From Certhia americana (taxonomy: Eukaryota > Chordata > Aves > Passeriformes > Certhiidae), in assembly GCA_018697195.1 (NCBI GenBank), contig CM031869.1:15608653-15672652 (forward strand): a stretch of DNA of 64,000 nt, in the 5' to 3' direction. The first letter of the stretch is position 1; every line of letters begins with the position of its first letter. Positions 1-12,822 of the stretch are shown piece by piece. The notes beneath the pieces were generated by a model. That model had not been told where the DNA came from. It was given only the letters and a program-made list of their open reading frames with translations, and did not search any database. Both the position numbers and the translations under genes were made by a program.

Positions 1-118
1 CCACACAGCCCAGTGTGGGGCCATGCTGGCCATCCTACACAGCCCAACCCAGGGCCATGCTGGCCACCCCACACAGCCCAGTGTGGGGCCATGCTGGCCA
101 TCCTACACAGCCCAGCAC
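1..118. repeat. Minisatellite, cut by left window edge
   Basis: The segment beginning ccacacagcccagtgtgggg at base 1 recurs at base 69, giving a 68-bp period built from two related half-units that each contain gccatgctggcca. It probably extends left of the window. Confidence 0.85.
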
Positions 119-801
119 AGGTCACTCTGTCGTGGATCACTGACTCTCCACACACACTGGCTCCCGATCAGGATCGTTGCATTCACCCCTTGATCCACAT
201 GCAGTTTTCCTGACAAAGGAATGATAAGTTACAGATTATGTTAATAACATACAGGTTTCCCAAGCCCTTAGGACGAGGCGCAGTAGAGCATACATGGCAC
301 ATTCAAAATCACTGATTCCTCCAAGACAATGTCTTCTGCAACGCTTCCAACATAAACCCCAAACGTAACCAGCTGTGTGCAGCTGGGTTTGGGGCATTTC
401 TGACGAGTGCTGCTGAGCTCATTTTATGAGGATCGTGCTGCAATTTACATGTTCTTCTGGAATTTCATTTGTCTTTGGTTGAATTTTCCATTTGCCTAAA
501 CATGCCCAGCGGGATGTGAGGATGCCCACACAATTCTTGTAACGTTACACCTGAGTGACAATTCCCACAGCTCTGCTCAGCCACCTCCCCTCCTGCTCCC
601 ACTTGGCTGGCAGTGGACGATGGACCATTGCCTCTTCTCCCAGGTTTGTGTGGGCAGGGGTGACCAGGGGCCAAGCAGCTCAGAGCACCAAGCCCTGCCC
701 CAGTCCAGTGGGCATTGCTCCTCCAGCTCCCCCAGCAGAGCCCGGCACTGCAGAGCTCAGCTGAATCATTCCAGCTGCGTGAACAAGGGCATCAGGACTA
801 A
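119..801. other. Intronic sequence, nothing recognised
   Basis: Ordinary non-repetitive intron. Open frames are short and overlap on both strands. Confidence 0.7.
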
Positions 802-1016
802 ATATCGAGAAGAAATTCTTCCCTGTGGGGGTACTGATGCTCTGGCACAGGTTGCCTAGAAAAGCTGTAGCTGCCCCATCCCTGGAAATGTTCAGGGCCA
901 ATTGGGACTATTGGAAGGTGTCCCTGACCATGGCAGGGGGATTGGAATGAGATGAGCTTTAAGATCCCTCCCAACCCAATCCGCCTGTGATTAAATGACT
1001 CCATGATTCTATGGTC
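802..1016 (+). mobile_element. CR1 LINE, 3' fragment
   Basis: The sequence matches the well-known avian CR1 3' end in forward orientation: gaagaaattcttccctgtg, caggttgcctagaaaagctg, ccccatccctggaaatgttc, gatccctcccaaccc and the terminal ccatgattctatgg. It is a dead, 5'-truncated retroposon. Confidence 0.93.
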
Positions 1017-2567
1017 TATCTTTCTTCCACTGTCCAAAGCAGACACCCTTTCTGAGGGTATTTGCTTTACTCAACAGTGCTGTTTCACTGAGAAAGAAGG
1101 ATGCATGGAGTTATATACTCAGGTTTTGATCTCATTTGTCCAGGCCTAACAATGACAAGAGCAGTTCCACAGTCCAGGATGCCCAGAAGAGCTCTGGGCA
1201 GACTCTCCACACTGGAGTTGTCTCTCCAAACCAAGACACCACCATTGCACCACTCTGGCTCAGAAGTCTTAACAAAACCTTTTTCTCCTGGAGGAAGCCA
1301 ATGTCAGTCTCAGACCTGGATTCTTTTGAATTCTGACAAGCCTGGGTCCTAAGAACACGTAAACTGAGAGGTTTTTCCAGGCAGAAGGACAAAAATCAGT
1401 AGTATGGGTTGCATACTTATACAGCTCACAAAGGAGCAACAGCATTAAAGCCCTCCTACGTTTTAACACCAGTAGTCGATAAGGAAGAAAAAAACAATTT
1501 TTAACTGATCATTCAAATATCTGAGTCATCCTCTCCTTTGCGTAAAAGTCACTTCTAATCCTGACATCCGGGGCAGAGCTCTCTGATTCACCCACATCCC
1601 CTTTGCACTCACCGACTCTCCAGGCGCTGCGATCCCTTTGCTCCAGTCTTGCTGGAGGAGCCAAGCCACACTTAGCTCACATTTCACCTCCTTACAAGAA
1701 TTCCCCCAGAAGGAAAGCTGAGCTGCTCCACACCAAAAAGCAGAAATCACCTTGGGTAACCTGGGTTGGGATCAGCCAGCGAGACACAGCTGTTTTCACT
1801 TGACTGGGCATCTCAAGGCACACAAGACAAAGAGATTTCTTGTCACATTCTGCTGCAGAACATGACCAGCACTCAACGTGTTGGAGCCTTGGTACTCATC
1901 TCAGCTCCTGCTCCTTGACAACAGAGTGAACCTTGCAAAGGGCACACACATGCACAAACACATCGAGGACTGTGTCTCCCTTGAATCAATGGGACTTCCA
2001 GATCATCTGCTTCCTATTGGAGCAGGTGCCTTTGCTTTCATTGACAGAAGGCTAATAGCCCTCTGGTCACACCTTACCTGGAGAATGTGCCATTGGGAAA
2101 ACACAGAGGATTTTCTGCTGCCTTTTTAGGCAACTGAAGCAACTGGAAGCAAGAGGCAGCTGGCAGTGGTGAGCACATGACCATCTGAGAACCATTTGAA
2201 CCAAAATTGCAAGCAGAGTCTGTGATGTTATCCCCCATGTTCCAGCCAAACAGAAACTAAAGGCGTCTGAGTCCAATGAACACGGAGGCACCACAGGCCC
2301 CAAACCACACCATCCCAGAGACCACGGGCTCGGAGTAGAGTGTTAGAGGATGGGCCTAGGCAGACAGACACATTTTGGATTTAATGTCATTTTCTTGATG
2401 CCACCATCAGAAAAAGCAGCAAGTTCAAAACCAGCACAGAGCACTATGGCTACTGTAAGTTTGCCATGGAGGCAGCAACTATGAAAAAGCCCTCCTCCCC
2501 CAAGCAGGGTAGCAAAGCAAGCAGGTCTCCCCCAGACCCAAGGGTGACGCAATCACAGATTCTGCTG
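1017..2567. other. Intronic sequence, nothing recognised
   Basis: Mixed composition, no clear repeat or coding similarity. Confidence 0.7.
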
Positions 2568-2645
2568 TCACAGAATGGGGAAGGGACCACAGTGGGCCAC
2601 CAGGCCCAACCTCCCTGCTCAAGCAGGGTTTCAAGCAATGCCATC
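2568..2645 (-). mobile_element. CR1 LINE, short 3' fragment
   Basis: Contains tcacagaatgg, aagggacc and ccaacctccctgctcaagca in the order expected of the complement of a CR1 tail. It is short and diverged, and part of the usual tail is deleted. Confidence 0.65.
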
Positions 2646-3360
2646 TGGCCAGAAAGCACCTTGGCTCAAAGCCTCTCTGCTGCATTTGGTGGTGCCCTTG
2701 TTGCATCCAGGGATGTGGCATAGATAGCTGCTGGGACCACCTCTGCTGGAGAAGGGGAATCCTCCCACCTGGCGACTGAGCCCAGGGCTGCAGCTATCAC
2801 TCACTCGGTGCCAGACTGAGTCGTTGTGACTAATAACTACTGATGTCCAGTCGGTCTCTGGGAGCCAGTTCAGCCATGAAAGGCAAGGATCTGTTCACTG
2901 TGGGTCACGGTGGAGCAGAGCAGGATTGGCTGCCCCACAAGTAGCCCACAAGTGGAACCCTTTACAAGTGCAAGCTGAAGGCACTATGTGGTTTACACTG
3001 ACAGACTTCTGCTCAGGTACAGACTCAGGAAACAAGCCAGGTACAGGGGTCAAATGCCATCAGAGACCATTTCCCCTCTTTTTTTCAAAACAGCTATGCT
3101 TTTATGGAGATGCTGAGCCAGCTGAGAGAAGCTTCAAGGCTCTTCGCTGATACTCAGATACTGTACAGGTAAAGTCCATTGCACACAGCCGGGGCACCAC
3201 ATGGATCTAGTGCCACTTAGTCCAAAACTTTTCCAAAAGTGCACAACATAAGACTGATGTGCTGCTGGAGTCCTGCCCACAGTTGCCATACAAGGCCCAC
3301 CCTGACATGCAGCAGCACCAACCCAGTTGCCCTCCCAGCCCCTAGTGCCAGCCCAACCCC

Positions 3361-3470
3361 ATCCCTGCCCTGTGTTTCCTGCCTGGTGTCCCCAGTCCTG
3401 CACCCCCTGCCCTGTGTCCCCTGCCCTGTGTCCCCAGCCCTGCAGCCCCTGCCCCGTGCCAGGCTCTCTC
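3361..3470. repeat. Short C-rich minisatellite
   Basis: Repeated ccctgccctgtgtcccc-type units, imperfect. It explains the Gly/Thr/Gln-rich minus-strand frame across 3134-3598. Confidence 0.75.
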
Positions 3471-3714
3471 CCTGTGCAGCGAGCACAGCTGTGTGTGTTT
3501 AGCTCACCCAGAGTGGCACTGGGGGTGGAACAGTGACCTTTCCCATGAAACCCTATGGGAAACGAAATTCCCTCTTTCAAAACTTTGTCATGTCTCAACT
3601 AGCTGTTCTGCAAGTAATTTTTACAAAAGGAGGAGGGAGCTGTCAGCTGAGACCTGTCAGTGACCGAGAGCACAAATCACACCACCTCCCCAAGCCATGG
3701 AGACAAAAGCACTT

Positions 3715-4110
3715 GGCACAGCGAGTGCCAGCCCCGCTGCCGCCGTGCCAGGCTGCCCGGGCCGCCTCCTCCAGCGGCTCCTCCGAGCAGCCCAGCCGGG
3801 AGGAGCTGGCAACTAGCGTGACAGCGGCAGGGGAGGGCTAGGAAATCAAAGAAGGGCCATTTCCACTCAGAGTAACATTCCCGTGCCTTGAAGCAAGCAG
3901 GAGCTTGTGCCTGGAAGCGCATGTCCCGTCCAGCCTGCCTGGCGAGCGGAGCGCGCCTGGGGCTCCCGCGCACACGAGCCGAGTCCGAGGGATGGGTGAA
4001 CATCATCAGCGCCTGCCCCGGGGGGAGAAGCCTCCCAAAAGCTGCACCTCGGGGAGGTCTGGCTCTTCGCCACCTCTGGCCGAAGCAGCGCGGCTAAAAA
4101 CCTCTTTGTC
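3715..4110. promoter_or_regulatory. Intronic CpG-rich patch
   Basis: CpG dinucleotides cluster here (for example gcgagcggagcgcgcctggg and ccgagtccgaggg), far above the neighbouring intron. It could be an alternative NRG2 promoter, an enhancer or an orphan CpG island. No recognisable coding exon was found in it. Confidence 0.45.
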
Positions 4111-6883
4111 TCCATTAGCAAGGACCCCCAAGCACAGAATTCGTAACCTTGGAGTAGCAAAGCTGAGTGCTCATAACTGCAAGCAGCACTGTTAGGAGAC
4201 GCTTGGAAGAGAGAAAAAAATTCTGGCGCGGGAGATTTAAAAACAAAAGAGAAGAGAATGTTACCTGCATAGGAGAGGTCTGTGAGGGGATTTCCCATAA
4301 CTTCATGCTCAGCCTCTTGTTTCAAAAGCATGTGTTGAACAGGGTAAGAAATTTTTCTCTGCAGTGAGATAAATCCATGCTGAGAAAAATCACCACCCAC
4401 AGCTTCATCTGAGCTCTGGGCTGCTGCTCGTGGCATGCTGACACTTCCATATCTTGGAGAGATCTGTCACTTCAAAGTCACGCTGACATATGAGGAGTGA
4501 AAGGCAGGAACAGCCTCACGTTTGCACACTGCTGCTAAATAAAGCAAGTTGCCAGGATACATTTTCTGCTCTTCAAATACACTGCTGAATATGGTCCAGG
4601 TGTGCAGAGACATTAGACACAACCATTAGCACAGTGATGCATCCATTGGCCATTGACACGCTGAGAACTCTCTTTCCTCTGCCAGGTTCACACTGGATTT
4701 TGTCCCACAATTCCATCCCAGTTACCCACTCACAGACCACAGAAGCAAGATGCCTTCCTATCCCTCAAATAGCTTAGGACTGGATTTTCCCATCATCCAA
4801 TACAAATACCTCAATGCATTCCTGCGTATTTATCCATTGAGATGCTCCTGCAGAAGTTTGGGAGTCTTGTACTAGACTTTTAGAGGTTGTTGGCACAAAA
4901 TTTTATATGGTAAGGAAAGAACTTGCCCTTTAGCTTAGCCTTTTCCCTATTCTACAGCTCTCTCTTCAGCACTAAGTACTTGTGTGTAGCTTTTCCCTTT
5001 TTTTAATGGGTTCTTTTGGGAGACATCTATGAACTAAAGGAATTCATAAAGCATTAGAGACCCTCTTTAACAGGTGCTGTAAAAAACCTTGTCAGTGCTA
5101 ACTGGAGGCACCAGCAAATCCTTCTCCTTCAGGTCAGTAGCTGTAGGGACAAGGTCCTGTTCCTGCAGTAGCCAGGGTGGTATCTCGTGGCACTGTCACC
5201 TTGAGATTCATGCAATGCCCCAGACAAGGAATGAGTCAGTTCTGCATCAAATCTCAGCTCTGCTTGGTACAACAGCATCCTTAAATATGGGTCCAAAACC
5301 CACCCTCAGCACCTTAGCTGTGGTTCCAGAGCCCCAAGGGGGGGTCTGCTCTGAGGACAGCCAGGGTTACACATTTAGGCTCTTTGGAGGTGTTCTAAAC
5401 TTGCATGGGAATCTCCAGCAAGGGATTTGGGAAGCAAAGTTTCCAGATGGTGGCCTGAAAGGGAGATTTGATGAAAACAACACGGGCCTTGATGCTTGCA
5501 AAAAATAAGGAAAGAGATTGTCCAAGGCTTGGATACTTAAATGTGAACAAACTAAAATTTTAAATTTGGAAAAAAATATTTTGAATAATCAAATGAGAAA
5601 CAAGTTAAACATATCCTCAAAACCTTGGCTCTCATCCACTATACAATTCACCGTGGAAAGTTTCTCCCCTTCCTCCTAGAAGGCTCTTTCCCAGGCCCCT
5701 TCTCCACCCAGGACTTTGATTTCTCTTCACACTGTGCAGTCAAGCTCTAAGCTTGCCCCCTTCAGTTCACTCCATTTACTGTCCAGAAACCCGAGAAAAG
5801 TGCAGTCACATCATTTTCTACGCATCATGGTCTTCCCTCTGTGCCAGCCAATTTACTCCAGAATCTCCTCTGGCACCTCTCCTGTCTTTTCCACTCGTGC
5901 CTTCCCCTTCTAAGGGCCCTCAGAGGTCACCCATAGGGGTGTCTAACAAGCCAGTCCCACTCAGAGGAGCAGCCTGTGGTCTCACCACCCTCTGCAGCTC
6001 TTCACAGTCTCCCCACATAGACCCTGTGCTGTGGGGTGGGGATCTGGCATGTCACCAGCCCATATGGGTTAGGACACTTGCATGATCCCACACAGTCAGA
6101 AACCTGGGCAGGTGCCTTCCTGCCAGTTTTTCCCTCCTAAGCTGGCATAGGAAGCCAAGGAGTGCTGCTCTCTTCCCTCTGTACCTCCCACAGGTGAGAA
6201 CTCCCAAAGTGGATCAGACACCTTTTATGAGGAAAAAACCATTACAGGAGAGCCAGTAGTGAACATCCTCCTCCCATTTCTGGGGGTTTGCATAGGTTCA
6301 CAGTTAACACCTGAACTGAACTAAGAAAAAACAACCAGAGATTGTAGGATCAGGTTTTCCAACTCGTCCAGTGGCATGGTGTTTACTGCAGGGTATGAAG
6401 GCAGGGATGAGCTTTCCCCACACCCTCATCCGATCTCATCTCCAGGTTCCTGACCCCAGTTCAGCCATAAACCTGCACCCAGGCCATGGAATTCACTAAT
6501 GCAGAAGGAGCTTATAGAGAGCATTCTGGAGAGGACCAAGGCAGAGCAGAGAGATGGCAAGCTCTGCAGCTGTTCACTGTGACACCACTGTCCAGTAAAG
6601 CCAAAAACAACTCTAATGGGGAAACTTGCTGGAGGACCAATTGCAGTGCTCATCCCAGATGAGACCTTCCTGAGGCAAACCAGGCTCCACTGGCCCCAGT
6701 GCTCATTACCAGTTTCTTCTAGGATGAATTTCTAGGTGACTTACTTCCCACATCCACCACCCACACTACACATCAAACTCAACAGAGCCACTGAAAGAGA
6801 GGGACTTGTGCCCAACCCTACAGAACAATTTCTGTCTCTCAGCTGCTGGTGTTCCCATTGCAGGCCTGTGCAGCCGTCTGAGA
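4111..6883. other. Intronic sequence, nothing recognised
   Basis: No recognised repeat. 5530-5610 is A/T-rich. Confidence 0.65.
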
Positions 6884-7162
6884 GGTCACAGAATCCCATA
6901 ATGGTTTGGATTGGAAGAGACCTTAAAGCTCATCCACCCCCTGCCATGGGCAGGGACACCTTCCACTATCCCAGGCTGCTCCAAGCCCTGTCCAACCTGG
7001 CCTTGGATGGGGCAACCACAGCAACCTCTGCTACGTCCTCCCCACCCTCACAGGGAAGAATTTCTTCTCTAATCCAAATCTCTAATCCAAACTGGCCCTC
7101 TGTCATTGTCAAGCCATTCCCTCTTGTCACTGCAAGCCCTTTGAAAAGTTTGTCTCCCATGA
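6884..7162 (-). mobile_element. CR1 LINE, 3' fragment
   Basis: Reads as the complement of a CR1 tail: gtcacagaatcccataatgg, ggattggaagagacctta, ctgccatgggcagggacacc, caggctgctccaagccctgt and aagccattccctcttgtcac. There is a small internal duplication of tctaatccaaa at 7069-7090. Confidence 0.95.
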
Positions 7163-7779
7163 GACAGACCTGCAGACAAGGGGAGACCAGGAACAGAGAA
7201 AATGCCACGGAGATGTTGGATTGGACTCACAGCTGGGTGACAGATATATTGATATGTTGACAACCCTGTCAGCCCAGAAGTGAAACAAAATGAGACTGTC
7301 CACCCTGCCACTCCTCAGAACAGCTCCCAGCTGTGTTGTTTCCCTCAGGACTGGCCTCTGCAGAGTCTCCACATGCTCCATTACCCTCTCCAGCCAAGCT
7401 GGGGTCTGGGGAATGGGTTTCTAGATCTCCATCCTTACACCTACAGAATAACAGCATCTCTGTACAAACCACATCTGCCTGCCAGAGCCTTCCCGGGGCT
7501 GCCAGACAGGTAACAGCCTCTCCTTCATCCTAGGGGACCTGTAATCCCCAGAGCACACCATCTCCTCCCCCATGGTGTCTTCTGCTTCTTTCTGGTTCCA
7601 TTCTCAATGGGAGAGACACCTCCATCTTCTACCCAGTTCAGGGAGCACTTTCCAGAGGCGGGCACATGTATCATGCAAGGTTTGGGAAGAATGGGGCTGT
7701 TTGGTGGAACTCCCCTGATGGAACTTCTGCCTGGGACAGTGGGACTGTTCAAATCCACTTGATCTCTTCCACCAGGAAA
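7163..7779. other. Intronic sequence, nothing recognised
   Basis: No repeat or coding similarity seen. Confidence 0.65.
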
Positions 7780-8110
7780 CCTCTGATTATAAAGTACTTT
7801 ACGCTAATTGCATACAAGCGAGTTATAAAAAAAAAAAATGCAAAATGTTCTCTATAACACAATTCAGTGTTTTCTACTTTTATAATGTATTTGATGACAC
7901 CCCCCAGGGAAAACATTCCTGCATGAACAAGTAACGACGCAAGAGGAAAGCATAAGTAGGGCAATCTGGGTATAGATGATAATTACCAGCGCATAAAAAT
8001 ATATCATAAGATACGCTTAAATAACTTCACATGAGGCGGCAGTTCTGGTCTAGCAATTCCTTTACCATGACATAATTTTTGTGCTATAGGCCAACTGAAT
8101 GTAGCTAAAA
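7780..8110. promoter_or_regulatory. AT-rich block, candidate conserved noncoding element
   Basis: An AT-rich block with homeodomain/POU-like words (ctaattgcat at 7803-7812, gataattacc at 7977-7986) and several retained CpGs (tacgct, agcgag, aacgacgc, cagcgc, tacgct) despite the AT-rich context. This texture is typical of conserved enhancers. Conservation itself was not measured. Confidence 0.4.
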
Positions 8111-11100
8111 ATCTCAGGGTTACATGGACCAAGTAGTCAATGGGGAAGAGTTTGTGTCCTCTCTGCTGTCACACTGTCACTCCATTGAATTTGGCCCTGG
8201 AAAGCTGGGGCTAGTTTTCCTTGTGCTGCTTCTTCCTGACTAGCCAGCCCTCAGGGGGCCATGCCATACTGAATTGCAGATCACCAGATATTCCCTCTTC
8301 ACAGCTGACTCCTGCTTTGCCTTGAAATAAGAGATTGGTCATGGCCTGTTTGTATGGGACACAACACCTTCTTTGGGTCTGAGCAAAAGTCTCCTGAGCT
8401 GAGCTAAAGCAGAAATCATTTATCCAGCCCTCAGGAGTACAGATTCCCCCCACTGTAATGTCCTGGGAGCTTCTGGAACTTCTTGTGGCCTTTGGAGTGG
8501 TCTGAAGAGACACATCCTGCAGTAAAACTTGTCACTGTCTCACTGGCACTGCACCTCTTGTGGTACCCAATGAGCAGACACAGCATCTGAGGAAACAGAC
8601 AGAGCCCTGAGACACCTCCCAGCTCTGCAGGACATGCACTGGGTTTTCTTTATAGCTCTGAGAATGAACTGAGGCTCATCCTCTGCACAGGTGTCCACAG
8701 AATGCCCAGGAAACCTGAGCACGGTGGTCTGCCAGCAATGGCCCCAGGTGGTGCCACCATGGGCTCAGGAAGTCCTGGGCAGCAGCCAAGGCTAAAGAGG
8801 CATTGCAAGAAGATTGTGGCTCTGACCCTTCTGTGCATAACATACCCAATAGAACGGGGTGGTTTAATCCGTACTTCCCACTCCTATTGTTGTCTAACCA
8901 CCTGGTGCAACTATCCCAACTGAACTCTTCAGAGCACAGAATCATTTCTGAACTAGCTCTGTCTCTTCCCAGTGGACTACAGGTCCTGTTTGGGAGCCTT
9001 TTCTCCTGGTGGGGTGTCCTGGGGGCCACTGATCCTCTCAACATTCAGCAGCCCTGGGCTGAGACGGGAACCACCACTACTGCCTTGGCAGTGAGGGGAG
9101 AGCTCTCCCAAGCATTCCTAGAGCTTCACACCCTGAGATGGAAAGAAACAAGAATACCACCTTCCTTGACAGCAGATAGAAGGGAAAACAATGCAAATCC
9201 TTTCCAGGTGCCCTGCCACAGACAAGCACAGTCACGTTCAGACAGGAAGCTGCACTAGCGACCTGTTACCCTTGGTGGGGTTCTGTGACTTTGTTTGGGT
9301 TTTAATAAGTCACCTTACTGCTCTCCAGACTGGTTTGTTTTTCCTTCTTGTACCAGTAAGCCAGAGGGGAAAAAACCCAAACCCAAATAACAAAACCTGA
9401 TCAAAAATATGATCTTTTCCCCCTGGTTTCCTTTTTTTAAAGCTGCTGAAACGAGGGGGACTAACAGCAACCACCACGCTGGTCTCAGTCCCTGGTTTGG
9501 AAATGAGAAGTGAAGCTGCATTCACTGGGAGCAGACAGGTAAATGAACTGCCTGAGCAGGGTGCTGCTCAACATCTCAGAGCCAAGAGGTCAGAAGGAGG
9601 TTGATCCTTCATTTTCTATTCTGGCAAAACTCCTGTTGTTATCCACAAGCACATGGTGATTCAGGGCCCAGGAGAGGCGTTCCACAGAGCATTCTACAAC
9701 AACTGCTCATTGAATTTCAGATTCCTTACATTGCAGCAGCCTTGTTGCACCTCCTGCACCCCAGTGATGGAGATTCCCCACATCCCTGGGGCTCTTGCTG
9801 ACCCCCATCCCACCCTCCTGGAGAAGGAGCCTTCAGGAAAGACACAACTCCACAGGTCTCTGCCATCAGCACTGAGGCAGCATGGGCAGCACAGGGATGA
9901 AACATCACCGTGTTCATTTCTGGGCTGCCATTCACCCTGAAAGCACAGCCCCACTGCTCCCCAGAACAACCCCTCGCTCTCTGCTGCCATGTGAGCCCCA
10001 GGCTCGGGCACCCTGCATTGATGGGGGGGACTAAGCACACTGCAATGCTTACAGAGATGGAGAGAGGATTAAAGCCCTTTGTGAGCAGCAGTAACCCTGC
10101 AGAGGTGCAGGGCACAGATTGTGTGTCATGGCACCCAGAGTGGGCTGGGATATTAAAGGCAGATTAGGATAATTTCACGTGCCAGACACCAGGAGAGACC
10201 TTGCAGTCCAAACATGCTTGAACTTGCTGATAAACCTTTTGCCTTCAGTGGATAACCTCCAAAGCAGGCAAAAAAGCTGGAGCCACAAAGCAAATGCCAG
10301 GCCTGATAACAAGCATTTAATATTTATTAGTGCAGCGTTATGAGCCCCTCTCTCTCCACTTCTAGCTTCAGTAAGAGCATCAGCCCTTCTGCAATCCCAC
10401 CAGGAGAGAGGCCTTTCCCTGGTCAAATGGTTTGTGTCAGGCTGACACCAGACGCCTCTGTGTCTCACGGGAAGGAGCAGTTTTATGGCCAACTGCCAGA
10501 ATTAGTTTATAACCTGTGGCTGGTACCAGCAATCCCTGGGTCTGACTGAAGGGAAGGTGCCCTGATCTTAGGTCTATGGTTAAGGGTGTCAGGAGAACAG
10601 CACTATCACTCACACTGCTTTGGAGCAGCTCAGGGAATTGTGTTAACCCCTCCAGCTCACACTGCAAAGAGCATCAGCCCTGCAGTGTGCAGTGAGGAGC
10701 TGTGGAGATGCTGGGAAGGGCCTATTCTATCACTAGCCCAGCCTGGGAGTTACAGCCCAGTGGTCTCTTTTCATCATGGAATCTCCTCTGCAGCTTCATC
10801 CTCCTCCCTGGCCCTGGGCAGTAGTTTCTCTAGACTTCCATGTTCCACACAAGCCTCATCTCCAAACACCTTAAGAGCTAAACAAAAGTTCATCACTTAC
10901 CCCTGCACTAAAATACCAGTCCTCTTTTACACATTTATTGTCATTATTAGATGATCTCATACCCAGGAACTTAGTGATGTATGCAGCCAAAGTGGAGCTG
11001 AAAGTAGCTGTGTCCCTTAGAGAGAGAGCAACCAGTAAAAGTGCAGAAATTCTCTTTATGTGGAGTCAGGTCAGGGTCAGATTCACCAGCCTGGAGTCTA

Positions 11101-12387
11101 TGGATCTGAGGGATGGAATTCCTAGTGCTTAGCACCTTCACAGAGAACAGGATGTCGAACAGAGACAAAGAAAGTGATGGGCTGAAAGCTGCAAGAAGAG
11201 TTCAGAAGCTTTCAGTCAAGGAAAAGGGAAAGGACAGGGGGTGAAATTGTCTAATGGAATAAGAGAAAATCTATTGGATTGAGTCATCCTAGCAAGCTAA
11301 GTGCATACTTTAAATTTGCTTGGCATCCTGGAAGGAGAATGTATTAAGTGCTCATGAAACAAGAGAAAACTCAAAGCAGGTAGACAAGTTCTGCTTCAAG
11401 GGATGAATGACTTCAAAGGAAGGAAATCCTTCTGGCAAAAGCAAGGCAGTGGCATGAAGATGGACATCCCTGGGACAGACAGCTCTATCTCCTGTGAGTC
11501 TTTTGCTATGGTGACACAGATTGGACTTGTAAATCCAGTTGCTGGCACATAAGAACTGCACATAGAAGCATCCTGGTAGCACATGGATCCCCACCAATAT
11601 TCCAGTCTCCACTGTTATCAAAATGCAAATTATGAGATGCTCTGTAATCACCACTCTCTAGGATACTGGTCTGGATATCCTCTCACAGTGTATCCCGGCT
11701 TGGCCCAGCAGGTTTTCAAAGAAAAAGTACAGACAGGAAAAAGAGAAGCATTTTTATTATCTCTACTCCCTCCACATACAATAGAGCAGCCTTTCTGATC
11801 CACTAACAACAGCACAGCAGCTCATGTCTTTGCTAATCCCATAGAGCTGAACATCCCTTCATTCCAGCCTCATATCCACTACACTGAATTAAAAACAGGA
11901 GCACCAATGCAAGGGAAAAAAACCCTCCAGTTGTCTTTGCTTGGGCTTCTTGGGTAAAGGGTTTCACCACAGCCCTCCCATGCCAGCCAGGGTCCATGGC
12001 TGTGCCACATTATCTAGACATCTTCATGTCAAGTGTCCTGCAATGCCCCAGCTCAGTCTGAGGAACCCTGAGCAGTTTTTAGTCACAAGACAGATGTCAG
12101 CATCCTCTTGAGCACTGAGAAGAGGCATATGAGGGGCCCAAATATCCTGCAAGTCATCTGGTCAGCAGAGTGTAAGGACTATGGTTTGGTGGGGTGGGGT
12201 GTATGTCAGCTCTGCTCTCCACAGGGTAAACCAGGAAGGGGGGAACATTCAAGTATTCCTCATACAAAGGATAATAGGATTCAAAAAAATAAAAATTGAA
12301 GAGTGTTCTTGCTAAAAAATAGCCTGGGAATTTTGCACAGGTGGCTGTAGCAGTAGTGCAACAGGTCCAGAAAACAGGAAAAGGCTG
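8111..12387. other. Intronic sequence, nothing recognised
   Basis: No clear repeats or exons seen. Confidence 0.65.
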
Positions 12388-12822
12388 ATGGGGGAGTCCC
12401 ACATGCCACAGAAGGAGCAGAAGGAACCTTGCATCACTTTGCCAAATGCCCTGGAGATGCCAGCTAAAAATAAACAGGACAGCTTTATAAGTGATCAGAA
12501 TTATGATTTACTAGGGGTAACAGATTGTCTGGGAGAACTCAAACTGAACCCAGAAAAGTATCAGCCTGTTCTGGAAGAACGAGGGATGTTGTTTGTCTGC
12601 TGTGAGGACACAGGCATGGGCTGCAGAGACAACAGAAAACTCAGACCCACAGAAAGTCCCAGCAGTGCAAAGAAGCAGCTCTGGGGACAGAAGGACAATC
12701 TGGAACACACTGAGGAGGATCTGCTGGGACAGGAACACTGCAGACCCACACTCAGCAGTGACTCAGTGTGGAGGGCTGAGGAGAACACAAACATGAAAGG
12801 CAACATGGGTGAGGGTGACTGA
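12388..12822 (+). other. Unrecognised 144-codon open frame
   Basis: The frame runs MGESHMPQKEQKEP... to ...NMKGNMGEGD. It is hydrophilic, rich in Glu, Lys and Asn, and not repeat-driven, but it has no family I recognise. Overlapping frames are open on the other strand (88 and 75 codons), which weakens a coding reading. It lies inside NRG2 intron 1 on the opposite strand. Probably chance; it could also be an old retroelement remnant. Confidence 0.12.

Noticed and set aside
1..118. CRISPR-like array
   Set aside because: Contiguous tandem repeats without unique spacers, in a vertebrate genome; a minisatellite.
3134..3598. Gly/Thr/Gln repeat protein on the minus strand
   Set aside because: Explained by the short C-rich minisatellite at 3361-3470.
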